A DNA stretch of 64,000 nt from Streptomyces sp. NBC_01264 (GCF_026340675.1 NZ_JAPEOX010000001.1:6944001-7008000), one strand, 5' to 3'; counted from the first letter of the stretch, positions 1-9,492 are shown. The notes: generated by a model not told the origin, from the letters alone. A program made the numbers and translations.

Positions 1-2
1 CG

Positions 3-134
3 GCCCGTCTGAGGTTGAAAGGCTCCCGCGCGGAAATCCGTAGGGAGAGTGCACGGACAGTGCTCGAGCTGCTCGCGAGCGAACTCCGCGAGAATCTGCG
101 GGGGCAGGATACGGAACAGGACGGGGGGATTTGA
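3..134 (+). CDS. cinA: CinA-family nicotinamide-nucleotide amidohydrolase, C-terminal end only
   Basis: Reading the first bases in frame gives 43 codons ending in TGA at 132-134. The tail (RRESARTVLELL, then ENLRGQDTEQDGGI) resembles the C-terminus of actinobacterial CinA/PncC proteins, which deamidate nicotinamide mononucleotide in NAD recycling. The start and catalytic part lie outside the window, so the family call rests on the tail and on the position just upstream of clgR, a neighbourhood I recall from streptomycetes. Nothing suggests it is broken; it is simply cut by the window edge. Confidence 0.7.
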   Translation, partial: ARLRLKGSRAEIRRESARTVLELLASELRENLRGQDTEQDGGI

Positions 135-243
135 TGTTTGCAGCCCTGAGTGAACACGACATCGCTCCCCGCACGGCCGCCGCGCGAGGCGGTACGGTGG
201 GACGTGAAGGTTACGGCTACACGGTCAGAGGAGGGAGCCACCG

Positions 244-624
244 ATGATTCTGCTCCGTCGCCTGCTGGGTGACGTGCTGCGTCGGCAGCGCCAGCGCCAG
301 GGCCGTACTCTGCGCGAAGTCTCCTCGTCCGCCCGAGTTTCGCTCGGCTATCTCTCCGAGGTGGAGCGGGGGCAGAAGGAGGCATCTTCCGAGCTGCTCT
401 CCGCGATCTGCGACGCGCTTGACGTACGGATGTCAGAGCTGATGCGGGAAGTCAGCGACGAGCTTTCGCTCGCCGAGCTGGCCCAGTCCGCCGCGGCGAG
501 CGAACCGGTGTCCGCACCGGTCCGTCCGATGCTCAATTCGGTATCCGTGGCCTCGGTCACGGGTGGCCCGGAACGGGTGACCATCAAGGCGCCCGTGGAA
601 GCGGTGAATGTCGTAGCCGCGTGA
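244..624 (+). CDS. clgR: ClgR, XRE-type activator of Clp protease genes
   Basis: A 126-residue protein with an XRE helix-turn-helix at residues 9-67 ([21 protein letters not shown] is the recognition region), followed by a short flexible tail. It matches the Streptomyces ClgR family, which activates clpP1P2 and other proteolysis genes. The C-terminus ends in Val-Val-Ala-Ala; in ClgR and PopR of S. lividans a terminal Ala-Ala is known to mark the protein for ClpP, so the degron appears present here. The start is supported by a GGAGGG ribosome site at 230-235. It follows cinA by about 110 bp that hold its promoter; I could not identify a convincing ClgR box there. Confidence 0.88.
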   Translation: MILLRRLLGDVLRRQRQRQGRTLREVSSSARVSLGYLSEVERGQKEASSELLSAICDALDVRMSELMREVSDELSLAELAQSAAASEPVSAPVRPMLNSVSVASVTGGPERVTIKAPVEAVNVVAA

Positions 625-827
625 TGCGTGTGCGTGTGCGCGTCTGCTGAGCGTATGAGTGTGGCCGGAGCCCCGGCCGGTGCCCTTGGGTGCCGGGTGG
701 GGCTTCTTGCCGTTCCGGGGGCGGGAGCCCTCCGGTGGCGGTGGCGGTGGCGGTGCGACGGGGGTGCGGGTGTGGGCGGGGTGCGGGAGGATGGGCCCGT
801 TCGGGTCTCCGGCCCCTGGAGGTGGCC

Positions 828-1166
828 GTGCGGCGGTTGCTGGGTATACCCGTGGGTCTGGCCATCGCGCTGTCGGTGGGCGTGCTGTGGTGGTGGGCCG
901 TGCTGCGGCTCGTGCTGGCGCCGGCCGAGGCCGGGCCGGTGGAGGGCGCGGTCGCCGTCGGGGGGTGGGGGCTGGGGCTGCTGCCCGTGCACTGTGTGCC
1001 GGGTCCGGTGGGTGGCCGTCGCCGCCGTGGGGCGGCCGGGGGCGTACGGGGTGACGGGGGTGGCGGCGTCGCCGGTGAGGGCGGGGAGCGGGCTGCTGCC
1101 GGGTCGGTGGGGGTCGGGGAGCCGGGAGTGGGGGTTTCAGGGGGCGGTGAGCCGGGGGGCGGCTGA
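828..1166 (+). CDS. small membrane protein, function unknown
   Basis: A 112-codon frame starting at GTG 828, with GGAGG at 818-822 placed five bases upstream. The N-terminus is a clear membrane segment (residues 3-27, with a Trp-Trp-Trp cluster). A second weaker hydrophobic stretch (residues 40-52) follows, and then a Gly/Arg-rich tail of low complexity. I do not recognise a family. The open frame extends upstream to 690, but that part reads as low-complexity noise, so I chose the internal GTG. The tail beyond about residue 70 may be poorly conserved or even mis-framed. It lies between clgR and a convergent SDR gene. Confidence 0.5.
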   Translation: MRRLLGIPVGLAIALSVGVLWWWAVLRLVLAPAEAGPVEGAVAVGGWGLGLLPVHCVPGPVGGRRRRGAAGGVRGDGGGGVAGEGGERAAAGSVGVGEPGVGVSGGGEPGGG

Positions 1167-1310
1167 CCGGGGTGCGGGTGCGGCTGATCGGGGCCTGGCG
1201 GCCCCGGGGCGGGTGGGCTGGGGCGGCGGGTGGTTCGCGGCGGCGGGTAGGACTGGGCGGGCGGTTCGCGGCGGTCGGCGGGGGTGGGGGGGGCCGGGGC
1301 GGGTGGTCGA

Positions 1311-2078
1311 TTACCAGGGCATGGAGACTCCACCGTTCGGGCGAAGGATCTGGCCCGTCATGAAGGACGAGGCGTCCGAGGCGAGGTAGAGCACCGCCTG
1401 GGCTATGTCCTCGGGCTCGCCCACGCGGCGCAGCGGGGACATGCGCGTCATCATCGCCTCGGTCTGCTCCTGGACCTCGGGGCTGTGCCGGCCGGTCATC
1501 GGGGTGCGGATCCAGCCCGGCGCGACGGCGTTGACGCGGATGCCGTGCGGGCCGGCCTCCGTGGCGAGGGTCTTGGTCAGCTGGACCACGGCCGCCTTGG
1601 CGGCGCTGTAGCAGAGCAGGCCGGGCTGGGCGGCGTCCACGGCGCCGGAGGCCATGGTGATGATCGAACCGGGCCGCCCGGCGGCGATCATGGCGCGGGC
1701 CGCCTCCTGGCAGGTGCGCAGCACTCCCTTGAAGTTGATGTCCAGGACCCGGTCGAGGTCCTCGTCGGAGGTCTCCAGGACGCTGCTGCTGTGCATGATC
1801 CCGGCGATCGCGGCGGTGATGTCGAGCGGGCCGGCCTGTGAGATCGCGGCCCTGATCGCGGCGCGGTCGGTGACGTCGAGGGGGTGGGCGGTGGCCCGGC
1901 CGCCGGCCTTGGCGATGAGTTCGACGGTCTCCTGGAGGCCCTGGGCGTCGCGGTCCGCGCAGTGCACGGTGGCTCCGGCCTCGGCGAGGAGCACGGCGGT
2001 GGCCCGGCCGATGCCGCTGGCGGCGCCGGTGATCAGGGCGGTGCGGCCGGTGAGTTCGTACGCGCTGGGTGTAGGCAT
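1311..2078 (-). CDS. SDR-family NAD(P)-dependent oxidoreductase
   Basis: A 255-residue classical short-chain dehydrogenase with a Rossmann fold from residue 10. The cofactor motif TGAASGIG is at 17-24, the Asp of the DVTD motif near 68, and the catalytic triad is Ser144, Tyr157 and Lys161 (YSAAK). The usual NNAG motif reads AIAG at 90-93, which is within family variation. The C-terminal part (PGWIRTPMTG, then the GEPEDIA helix) is complete, so the enzyme should be active on some alcohol or ketone; the substrate cannot be read from sequence. I start at MPTPSAYEL rather than the ATG 12 codons upstream because the Rossmann core begins directly after it. It converges with the small membrane protein gene and lies downstream of nei2 on the same strand. 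Confidence 0.85.
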   Translation of the reverse strand: MPTPSAYELTGRTALITGAASGIGRATAVLLAEAGATVHCADRDAQGLQETVELIAKAGGRATAHPLDVTDRAAIRAAISQAGPLDITAAIAGIMHSSSVLETSDEDLDRVLDINFKGVLRTCQEAARAMIAAGRPGSIITMASGAVDAAQPGLLCYSAAKAAVVQLTKTLATEAGPHGIRVNAVAPGWIRTPMTGRHSPEVQEQTEAMMTRMSPLRRVGEPEDIAQAVLYLASDASSFMTGQILRPNGGVSMPW

Positions 2079-2114
2079 GCGGGGACGGTACGACTGCATC
2101 TGACGGGGCGTCAA

Positions 2115-3014
2115 CTAAGGCGTCGGGCCGGATTGGCAACGCGGACACCAGTAGGTGGGGCGGTCGTCCTGGGGGGCCTCGCGCACGGGGGTGCCGCAGC
2201 GCAGGCAGGGGCGGTGGGCGCGACCGTAGACGAACAGGTCCTGGCCGTGGCGGCGGCTGCCCGTGGTGTTGCGGTGGCGGGCCTTGTTCGCGTCGAGGAG
2301 CCGGTGCGCGGCGGCGGCGAGGCGGGGGAGGTTGCGGGGCGGCAGATCACCGACCGGGGTCCAGGGGGTGACCTGGGCGAGGAAGCAGAGCTCGGCCTTG
2401 TAGATGTTGCCGATGCCGGCCAGGTTGCGCTGGTCGAGGAGGGCCTCGCCGAGGGGGCGGGCGGGTGCGGCGAGGAGGTTCGCGGCGGCGAGCTCTGCGT
2501 TCCAGTCGGGACCGAGGAGGTCGGGGCCGAGGTGGCCGACCGCGCGGTGCTCGTCGGCGGTACGGAGCAGTTCGACGACGGGGAGGCGGTAGCCGACGGC
2601 GGTGTGGTCGGCGGTGGCGAGGATGACGCGGATTTCGTGGGCGGGGCCGGGTGGGTGGGGCGGGGTGGAGGTGCCGGGGGTGGGGAGGATGCGCCAGGCG
2701 CCGTCCATGCGGAGGTGGGTGTGGAGGGTGAGGAGGGCGGGTCCGGGTCGGGCTTCTGGTCCGGGTCCGGGTCCGGGTCCGGCTTCGAGTTCGGCTTCGG
2801 GGCCGGGCCCGATTCCTGGGTCGGTGTTGGGCGTCGGGTGGCCGAAGCGGATGAGGAGGTGTTTGCCCCGGGGGACGACTTCGAGGGTGGTGAAGCCGGT
2901 GAGGTCGGCGGTCGCGAAGCGGGGGACGCGGAAGTCGGAGCGGGTGAGTTGCTTTCCCGCGAGGGCTTCGCGGAGTCGGGCCGCGGTGCGGTAGACGCTG
3001 TCTCCTTCGGGCAT
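2115..3014 (-). CDS. nei2: Nei2-type Fpg/Nei family DNA glycosylase/AP lyase with a repeat insertion
   Basis: A 299-residue base-excision repair enzyme removing oxidised bases. It starts MPEGDSVYRTA, giving the catalytic Pro2 and Glu3. It ends in a zinc finger with Cys270, Cys273, Cys290 and Cys293. The H2TH region (LLDQRNLAGIGNIYKAE) is intact. Compared with the family it carries an extra Pro/Gly/Glu segment at about residues 60-92 (GPGPGPGPEARPGP), inserted in a loop between two beta strands of the N-terminal domain and encoded by hexamer repeats near 2750-2830. The reading frame upstream stays open for another 126 codons, but only MPEGD fits the family start. Adjacency to lhr is a known actinobacterial pairing and suggests a shared repair role. 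Confidence 0.88.
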   Translation of the reverse strand: MPEGDSVYRTAARLREALAGKQLTRSDFRVPRFATADLTGFTTLEVVPRGKHLLIRFGHPTPNTDPGIGPGPEAELEAGPGPGPGPEARPGPALLTLHTHLRMDGAWRILPTPGTSTPPHPPGPAHEIRVILATADHTAVGYRLPVVELLRTADEHRAVGHLGPDLLGPDWNAELAAANLLAAPARPLGEALLDQRNLAGIGNIYKAELCFLAQVTPWTPVGDLPPRNLPRLAAAAHRLLDANKARHRNTTGSRRHGQDLFVYGRAHRPCLRCGTPVREAPQDDRPTYWCPRCQSGPTP

Positions 3015-3918
3015 GGGGTCATTCTCCTGCGGAGTCGGGCCGGGTGGGTGGGGGTGCGGTCGGGCGGCGCCGCTGCGTGGTGCTTGCTCCCCGCCCCGCC
3101 CTTCCTCCGTTCCCCGGGGCAGGGCCCCGGACCCCGCTTCGGGGCTCTGCCCCGGGCCCCGTTTCCGGGGCTCTGCCCCGGGCCCCGATCCTCGGGGCTT
3201 GCGCCCGGGGCCCGCTTCGGGGGTGGGGCGTGGAACTTCCTCAGAGCTGCGCCCGGACTCCGTTTCTCGGGGCCGCCCCGGGGCACGCTTCGGGGCTGCG
3301 TCCCGGACCCTGAACCCCGATCCTCGGGGCTTGCGCCCCGGACCAGGGGGCTGTGCTCGGCCCTCGTTCCCGGCGGCTCCGCCCCCTTGCACTCGCCCGA
3401 AGCCCCCCGCAACCCGAACTCAGCGCCCCGTTCCCCGGCCCCAGGCCTCACCCCCGAACCGGGCCAGGCCACAGGCCCACCCCGGGCCCGGGACACAGCC
3501 CGCAGAAGTCGGTCAGGGTCGCAGGCGGGAGCACCTACGGCCCACCTGAGCGACTCCGGGGCGCACCCCCGAGGGAGGTTCACGGCCCATCCCTGAAGTG
3601 GGCCTGGGGCGGAGCCCCGTAGGGCTAGGCCTGGGACGGGGCTCCAGGGCAAGGTCCGGGCGCGGCCCCAGGGGGCGGGGTGCGGTGGCGGCGGCCCGGG
3701 GGAGGTTCACGGCCCATCCCTGAAGTGGGCCCGGGGCGGAGCCCCGTAGGGCGCGGTCCGGGGCGGGGCTCCAGGGCGAGGTTCGGGCGCAGGCCCGGGG
3801 TGCGGTGGCGGCGGCTCGGGGGAGGTTCACGGCCCGCCCCCGGAGTAGGGCCGGGGCGCAGTCCCGGAGGACGGAGTCCGGGGTGGGGCTTTGGCTTGGT
3901 CGTCCGTGGGGTGGGGCG
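3015..3918. repeat. repeat-filled intergenic region between nei2 and lhr
   Basis: No gene is supported in these 904 bases. The part near 3110-3370 is made of many short palindromic units of the type CCCCGGGGCTTCGGGG and GGGGCTCTGCCCCGGGCCCC, able to form strings of small hairpins. The part from about 3573 to 3900 is a long direct repeat in three copies starting near 3573, 3700 and 3820 (spacing 127 and 120 bp). Each copy begins GGGAGGTTCACGGCCC and contains GGGGCGGAGCCCCG; the third copy is diverged. Open frames here are low-complexity and run on both strands, so I treat them as non-coding. Confidence 0.75.
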
Positions 3919-6900
3919 TCAGTGGCGTAGGCGGAGGCCCTGGGGTGTGGCGTGGAAGCCTGTGGCTTCTGTGGGTGGGGCGTAGGGGGAGGTGAGGGAC
4001 GGGGTGGCGTTGATGCGTTCCACCGTGAGGGTGGGGAGGGCGCCCTTGCGGGAGGCCGTGGTGAGGGCCGTCAGGGCGGCGGTGAGGCGGGGGTCGTCCG
4101 GGTCGGGCCAGGCGAGGAGGGTTTTGCCGCCGCGCTCCAGGTAGAGGGTGAGTTCGCCGTCGACCAGGACGACGAGGGAGCCGGCCTTACGGCCCGGTTT
4201 GTGGGTGGCTCCGGTCGGGGGCTCCGGCCAGGGGAGGGCCGCACCGTAGGCGTTCGCCGGGTCGGCGGCGGCGAGGACCACCGCGGCGAGAGGGGGCGGG
4301 GTGCGCTCGGCCGCGCGGAGGCGGTCGACGGCGCCGTCCATGGCGAACTGGGCCGCGCCCAGGCCTTCGACCACGTAGCCCCTGCGGGCCTGGCCGCTGT
4401 CCTCGAAGGCGGAGAGGATGCGGTAGACCGCGCTGAAGCCGCCTTCCACGCCTTCGGCGGCCACCGCGCCCCGGGTCACCACCCCGTGGCGGTCCAGCAG
4501 GGTGCGGGCCAGGGCGTGTGCGCGGTGGGTCGGGTCCGGGGCGTGGACCGGGAGCAGGGACCAGCGGCCCGACACCGTGGGCGGGCCGGTACGGGAGGCA
4601 GGGGTGGTGAGGGTGCCGTAGCGGCCGCGGGGGATCGTACGGCGGGCGCGGTGGGCGGTGGCGCCCGCCGTGCGGCCCGAGCCGAGGAGGGAGCGCAGGG
4701 GGGCCAGGGTGTCGTTCGTCAGGCGGCCCGACCAGGCCAGGTCCCAGACGGCGGAGGAGAGGTCCGCGTCCGAGGCGTCCGGGTGCAGGGCGCGGGCGCG
4801 GTCCGTGAGCTGGCGGAAGAACAGGCCGTAGCCGCCGGAGAGCGCGGTGAGGACCGCCTCGTGGAGCGGGGTGATTTCCAGGGGGTGCGCGGGCGGGAGG
4901 AGGAGGGGGGCCGCCTCCGCGAGGTACAGGGAGATCCAGCCGTCCTTGCCCGGCAGGGCGCCCGCGCCGGCCCAGACGACCTCGCCGGTGGTGGTGAGCT
5001 CGTCCAGGAGGGTGGGGGAGTAGTCCGCAACCCGGGAGGGGAGGATCAGCCGTTCCAGGGCGGAGGCGGGCACCGCGGCGCCCTGGAGCTGTTCGATCGC
5101 GCGGGCCAGGCCGTCGATGCCGCGCAGGGCTCCGCCCAGGTGCTGCCACTGGGGGAGGAAGGTGGCGAGGGAGGCGGGCGGGACCGGCTCCAGTTCCTGG
5201 CGCAGGGCGGCGAGGGAGCGACGCCGGAGCCTTCGCAGAACCGTGGCGTCGCACCACTCCTGGCCGATGCCCGCCGGGTGGAACTCGCCCTGGACCACCC
5301 GGCCGGCCGCCGCGAGCCGGTGCAGCGTGCCGTCGGTCACGGCCGTGCCCAGTCCGAAGCGGGCGGCGGCGGTGACCGTGGTGAAGGGACCGTGGGTGCG
5401 GGCGTACCGGGCCAGGAGGTCGCCGAGCGGGTCCTTCACCGGCTCGGTGAACGCCTCAGGGACGCCCACCGGGAGCGCCGTGCCCAGTGCGTCGCGCAGC
5501 CGGCCGGCGTCCTCGATGGCCGCCCAGTGGTCCTCGCCGCCGATCCGGACCCGGATCGCCCGGCGGGAGGCGGCGAGGGAGGGAGCCCACTCCGGTTCCG
5601 CGCCGCGGGCGGTCAGTTCCGCCGGGGTGAGCGGGCCCAGCAGGCGCAGCAGGTCGGCCACCGACTCGGCGTCCTTGGCCCGCCGGTCCTCGGTCAGCCA
5701 CTGGAGCTCCCGCTCCAGCTCCGTCAGCACCTCCGCGTCGAGCAGTTCGCGGAGCTCCGCCTGGCCGAGCAGTTCGGCCAGCAGCCGGGAGTCCAGCGAC
5801 AGCGCGGCCGCCCTGCGCTCGGCGAGCGGCGAGTCGCCCTCGTAGAGGAACTGGGCGACGTACCCGAAGAGGAGGGAACGGGCGAAGGGGGAGGGCTCCG
5901 GCGTCGTGACCTCGACGAGGCGGACCCGGCGGGACTCGATGTCCCCCATCAGCTCGGTCAGGCCCGGCACGTCGAAGACGTCCTGCAGGCATTCCCGTAC
6001 GGCTTCCAGGACGATCGGGAACGAACCGAACTCGGAGGCCACCTGGAGCAGCTGCGAGGCGCGCTGGCGCTGCTGCCACAGGGGGGTGCGCTTGCCGGGA
6101 TTGCGGCGCGGGAGCAGCAGGGCGCGGGCCGCGCACTCGCGGAAGCGGGAGGCGAACAGGGCGGAGCCGCCCACCTGGTCGGTGACGATCTGCTGGACGT
6201 CCCCGTGGTCGAAGACCACGTCCGCGGCGCCGAGCGGGGGCTTCTCGTCGTCGAAGTCGAAAGAGGCTGAAGTGGCTGTCGAACTGCCGGGCGCCGGGTC
6301 GTGGTCCAGCAGGTCCAGGTCCATGCTCAGCAGGTCCGCGTCGGGGAGGCGGAGCACGATGCCGTCGTCGGCGTGCATGACCTGCGCGTCCATCCCGTAC
6401 CGCTCGGAGAGGCGGGCGCCGAGCGCGAGCGCCCAGGGGGCGTGGACCTGGGCGCCGAAGGGGGAGTGGACCACGACCCGCCAGTCGCCGAGCTCGTCGC
6501 GGAACCGCTCGACGACGATGGTCCGGTCGTCCGGTACGTGGCCGCAGGCCTCGCGCTGTTCGGCGAGGTAGGACAGGACGTTCTCCGCGGCCCAGGCATC
6601 CAGGCCGGCCGCCAGCAGGCGCAGCCGGGCGTCCTCGGCGGTGAGTCCGCCGAGCTCGCGCAGGAACGCGCCGACCGCGCGGCCCAGCTCCAGCGGGCGG
6701 CCCAGCTGGTCGCCCTTCCAGAACGGGAGGCGGCCCGGGACTCCGGGAGCGGGGGTGACCAGGACGCGGTCGCGGGTGATGTCCACGATCCGCCAGGAGG
6801 TGGTGCCGAGGGTGAAGACGTCGCCGACGCGGGACTCGTAGACCATCTCCTCGTCCAGCTCGCCGACGCGGCCGCCGCCCTTCTTCGGGTCGGAGCCGGC

Positions 6901-8532
6901 CAGGAAGACGCCGAAGAGGCCGCGGTCCGGGATGGTCCCGCCGGAGGTGACCGCGAGCCGCTGGGCGCCGGGCCGGCCGGTGATCGTACCGGCGACGCGG
7001 TCCCACACGACGCGGGGTCTGAGCTCGGCGAAGGCGTCCGACGGGTAGCGGCCGGCCAGCATGTCCAGCACCGCCGTGAAGGCCGAGTCGGGCAGCGCCG
7101 CGAAGGGGGCCGCCCGGCGCACCAGGGCCAGCAGGTCGTCCAGCTGCCAGGTGTCCATCGCGGTCATCGCGACGAGCTGCTGGGCCAGGACGTCCAGCGG
7201 GTTGGCGGGGATCCGCAGGGACTCGATCGAGCCCGTCCGCATCCGCTCGGTGACCACGGCCGCCTGGACCAGGTCGCCCCGGTACTTGGGGAAGACGACC
7301 CCGGTGGAGACCGCGCCCACCTGGTGCCCGGCGCGGCCCACGCGCTGGAGCCCGGAGGCCACCGAGGGAGGGGACTCCACCTGGATGACGAGGTCCACCG
7401 CACCCATGTCGATGCCCAGCTCCAGGCTGGAGGTGGCAACCACGGCGGGCAGCCGGCCCGCCTTCAGGTCCTCCTCCACCAGCGCCCGCTGCTCCTTGGA
7501 GACCGAGCCGTGGTGGGCGCGGGCCAGCAGCGGCGGGGCGCCCTGGGCGGCGCCCGACTGGGCCATGATCTCGGCCGGGGGCGCGCCCTCGGGCAGCGGG
7601 CCGCCGGTGGCGCGCTCGTACGCGATCTCGTTGAGCCGGTTGCACAGCCGCTCGGCGAGGCGGCGGGAGTTGGCGAACACGATGGTGGACCGGTGGGCCT
7701 GGACCAGATCGGCGATCCGCTCCTCCACATGCGGCCAGATAGAGGGCTTGTCGCCGCCCTCCTTGCCCTCGGTGGCGGGGGAGCCGCCCAACTCGCCCAT
7801 GTCCTCGACCGGGACGACCACCGACAGGTCGAACTCCTTGGTGGAGGGCGGCTGGACGATCTCGACCTTGCCGCGAGGAGCGAGGTAGCGGGCCACCTCC
7901 TCCACCGGGCGGACCGTCGCCGACAAGCCGATCCGGCGCGCGGGGTGGGGCAGCAGCTCGTCCAACCGCTCCAGGGACAGCGCGAGATGGGCGCCGCGCT
8001 TGGTCCCGGCGACCGCGTGCACCTCGTCCAGGATCACCGTCTCGATCCCGGCCAGGGCCTCGCGGGCCGCCGAGGTCAGCATCAGGAACAGCGACTCGGG
8101 CGTGGTGATCAGGATGTCCGGCGGCCGGGTCACCAGCGCGCGCCGCTCGGCCGGCGGGGTGTCGCCCGAGCGGATCCCGACCCGGATCTCCGGCTCGGGC
8201 AGGCCCAGGCGCACCGATTCCTGCCGGATGCCGGTCAGCGGGCTGCGCAGATTGCGCTCCACGTCCACCGCCAGGGCCTTCAGCGGCGAGATGTACAGCA
8301 CCCGGCAGCGCTTCTTCGGCTCCGCCGGGGGCGGGGTCGAGGCGAGCTGGTCGAGGGCGGCGAGGAAGGCGGCCAGGGTCTTGCCGGAGCCGGTGGGGGC
8401 CACCACCAGCACGTCCGAGCCCGCACCGATGGCCCGCCAGGCACCCTCCTGGGCGGTGGTGGGCGAGACGAAGGCCCCCGTGAACCAGGAACGGGTCGCG
8501 GGGGAGAACGAGTCGAGCGCGGTACCGGACAT
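3919..8532 (-). CDS. lhr: Lhr-family large ATP-dependent helicase
   Basis: A 1,537-residue superfamily-2 helicase of the size typical of Lhr. Walker A is APTGSGKT (residues 45-52), the DEVH box is at 169-172 and the SAT motif at 204-206. The second RecA domain carries ATSSLELGIDMG and QRVGRAGHQ. A winged-helix/beta-barrel Lhr core follows, and then the long C-terminal domain. Lhr translocates 3'-5' on single-stranded DNA and unwinds RNA:DNA hybrids in repair. I start at MSGTALDSF; five further codons to an upstream ATG look less likely. The gene diverges from the AraC-type regulator across a gap of about 80 bp. The next gene on this strand is nei2, as in mycobacteria, though here 0.9 kb of repeats separates them. 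Confidence 0.93.
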   Translation of the reverse strand: MSGTALDSFSPATRSWFTGAFVSPTTAQEGAWRAIGAGSDVLVVAPTGSGKTLAAFLAALDQLASTPPPAEPKKRCRVLYISPLKALAVDVERNLRSPLTGIRQESVRLGLPEPEIRVGIRSGDTPPAERRALVTRPPDILITTPESLFLMLTSAAREALAGIETVILDEVHAVAGTKRGAHLALSLERLDELLPHPARRIGLSATVRPVEEVARYLAPRGKVEIVQPPSTKEFDLSVVVPVEDMGELGGSPATEGKEGGDKPSIWPHVEERIADLVQAHRSTIVFANSRRLAERLCNRLNEIAYERATGGPLPEGAPPAEIMAQSGAAQGAPPLLARAHHGSVSKEQRALVEEDLKAGRLPAVVATSSLELGIDMGAVDLVIQVESPPSVASGLQRVGRAGHQVGAVSTGVVFPKYRGDLVQAAVVTERMRTGSIESLRIPANPLDVLAQQLVAMTAMDTWQLDDLLALVRRAAPFAALPDSAFTAVLDMLAGRYPSDAFAELRPRVVWDRVAGTITGRPGAQRLAVTSGGTIPDRGLFGVFLAGSDPKKGGGRVGELDEEMVYESRVGDVFTLGTTSWRIVDITRDRVLVTPAPGVPGRLPFWKGDQLGRPLELGRAVGAFLRELGGLTAEDARLRLLAAGLDAWAAENVLSYLAEQREACGHVPDDRTIVVERFRDELGDWRVVVHSPFGAQVHAPWALALGARLSERYGMDAQVMHADDGIVLRLPDADLLSMDLDLLDHDPAPGSSTATSASFDFDDEKPPLGAADVVFDHGDVQQIVTDQVGGSALFASRFRECAARALLLPRRNPGKRTPLWQQRQRASQLLQVASEFGSFPIVLEAVRECLQDVFDVPGLTELMGDIESRRVRLVEVTTPEPSPFARSLLFGYVAQFLYEGDSPLAERRAAALSLDSRLLAELLGQAELRELLDAEVLTELERELQWLTEDRRAKDAESVADLLRLLGPLTPAELTARGAEPEWAPSLAASRRAIRVRIGGEDHWAAIEDAGRLRDALGTALPVGVPEAFTEPVKDPLGDLLARYARTHGPFTTVTAAARFGLGTAVTDGTLHRLAAAGRVVQGEFHPAGIGQEWCDATVLRRLRRRSLAALRQELEPVPPASLATFLPQWQHLGGALRGIDGLARAIEQLQGAAVPASALERLILPSRVADYSPTLLDELTTTGEVVWAGAGALPGKDGWISLYLAEAAPLLLPPAHPLEITPLHEAVLTALSGGYGLFFRQLTDRARALHPDASDADLSSAVWDLAWSGRLTNDTLAPLRSLLGSGRTAGATAHRARRTIPRGRYGTLTTPASRTGPPTVSGRWSLLPVHAPDPTHRAHALARTLLDRHGVVTRGAVAAEGVEGGFSAVYRILSAFEDSGQARRGYVVEGLGAAQFAMDGAVDRLRAAERTPPPLAAVVLAAADPANAYGAALPWPEPPTGATHKPGRKAGSLVVLVDGELTLYLERGGKTLLAWPDPDDPRLTAALTALTTASRKGALPTLTVERINATPSLTSPYAPPTEATGFHATPQGLRLRH

Positions 8533-8612
8533 GCCCCCATCGTGCACCCGCCCACTGACAACCGGCCGGACCTGTGGAAACAGCCCGGCCGGACCGGGCG
8601 CAGAATGGGGGG

Positions 8613-9482
8613 ATGGGCACGGGGACGACCAGGGCGGACGCGGGCCACGCGGGCCACGCGGGCCGCCGGGAGTGGGCGAGGCACTGGCAGTACGCGGAAC
8701 TGCCCGGGCTGGACCTCCTGCGCGCCCACTACGTCCGCCACACCTTCCCGCGCCACGCCCACGACGGGTACGTCATCGCGGCCGTCACCGGCGGCGTCGA
8801 GGAGATCGGCCTGCCGGGGGACACCCTGCGCGCCGGGCCCGGCAGCGTGGTCCTGATCAACCCCGAGGTACCGCACACCGCCCGCGCCGGGGTCCCCGAG
8901 GGCTGGGCCTACGCCACCCTCTACCCCTCCCGGGCGTTGATCACCGAGGTCGCCACCGAGATCGGGACGCTGCGCGGGACCCCCGGCTTCACCGCCGACA
9001 TGGTCGCCGACGCACAGGCCTCGCGGGCCATCACCGAGGTCCACCGGGCCGCCGAGGCCGGCAACGCCCTGGCCGCCGACACCCTGCTGCGCGGGGTGGT
9101 GGCCCGGATGCTGACCCGGCACGCCGGGCCGCTGCCCGTCCGGGCGGCGGGCCGCGCGGGGGCCGCCGACGCGGAGCGGGCCCGGGCCGTGCTGGAGGAG
9201 CGGATGGGGGAGCCGCCGTCGCTCGAGCAGCTCGCGGCGGAGCTGGGCACGAGCCCCTTCGCCCTGCTGCGGGCCTTCCGGGACCGGTACGGCATGCCCC
9301 CGCACACCTGGCTGACCGACGCCCGGGTCCGGCGGGCGCGGCTGCTCCTGGACGCGGGGATCCCGCCGGCGGAGGCGGCCGTCACCGTCGGCTTCACCGA
9401 CCAGCCGCACCTGAACCGGCACTTCACCCGCATCGTGGGGGTGCCGCCGGGCGCTTACCGGCGGGGGCGGGCGGCCGGTTAG
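8613..9482 (+). CDS. AraC-family transcriptional regulator with cupin sensor domain
   Basis: A 289-residue regulator. The N-terminal half is an AraC-type cupin (RHAHDGYVIAAVTGG, then GSVVLINPEVPHTA), a presumed small-ligand sensor. The C-terminal half has the two helix-turn-helix motifs (SLEQLAAELGTSPFALLRAFRDRYG and the FTDQPHLNRHFTRIVGVPPGAYR region). I start at the ATG at 8613; the frame is open upstream to 8574, but those residues look non-coding. Only 10 bp separate it from the GNAT-DUF2716 gene. Regulators of this kind often sit beside azlCD exporters, so azlC and azlD are plausible targets; this is inference from position. Confidence 0.85.
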   Translation: MGTGTTRADAGHAGHAGRREWARHWQYAELPGLDLLRAHYVRHTFPRHAHDGYVIAAVTGGVEEIGLPGDTLRAGPGSVVLINPEVPHTARAGVPEGWAYATLYPSRALITEVATEIGTLRGTPGFTADMVADAQASRAITEVHRAAEAGNALAADTLLRGVVARMLTRHAGPLPVRAAGRAGAADAERARAVLEERMGEPPSLEQLAAELGTSPFALLRAFRDRYGMPPHTWLTDARVRRARLLLDAGIPPAEAAVTVGFTDQPHLNRHFTRIVGVPPGAYRRGRAAG

Positions 9483-9492
9483 GGTCCGGATC

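Noticed and set aside
1167..1310. Possible gene between the small membrane protein and the SDR gene
   Set aside because: Only G-rich low-complexity sequence with frames lacking ribosome sites; nothing supported.
433..2148. A 571-codon minus-strand frame over clgR and the SDR gene
   Set aside because: Pro/Arg/His-rich shadow of the SDR frame; the SDR frame has the complete catalytic motifs.
3952..8856. Two long plus-strand frames (772 and 851 codons) opposite lhr
   Set aside because: Gly/Arg/Glu/Ala-rich composition typical of the antisense of a GC-rich gene; lhr on the other strand has all helicase motifs.
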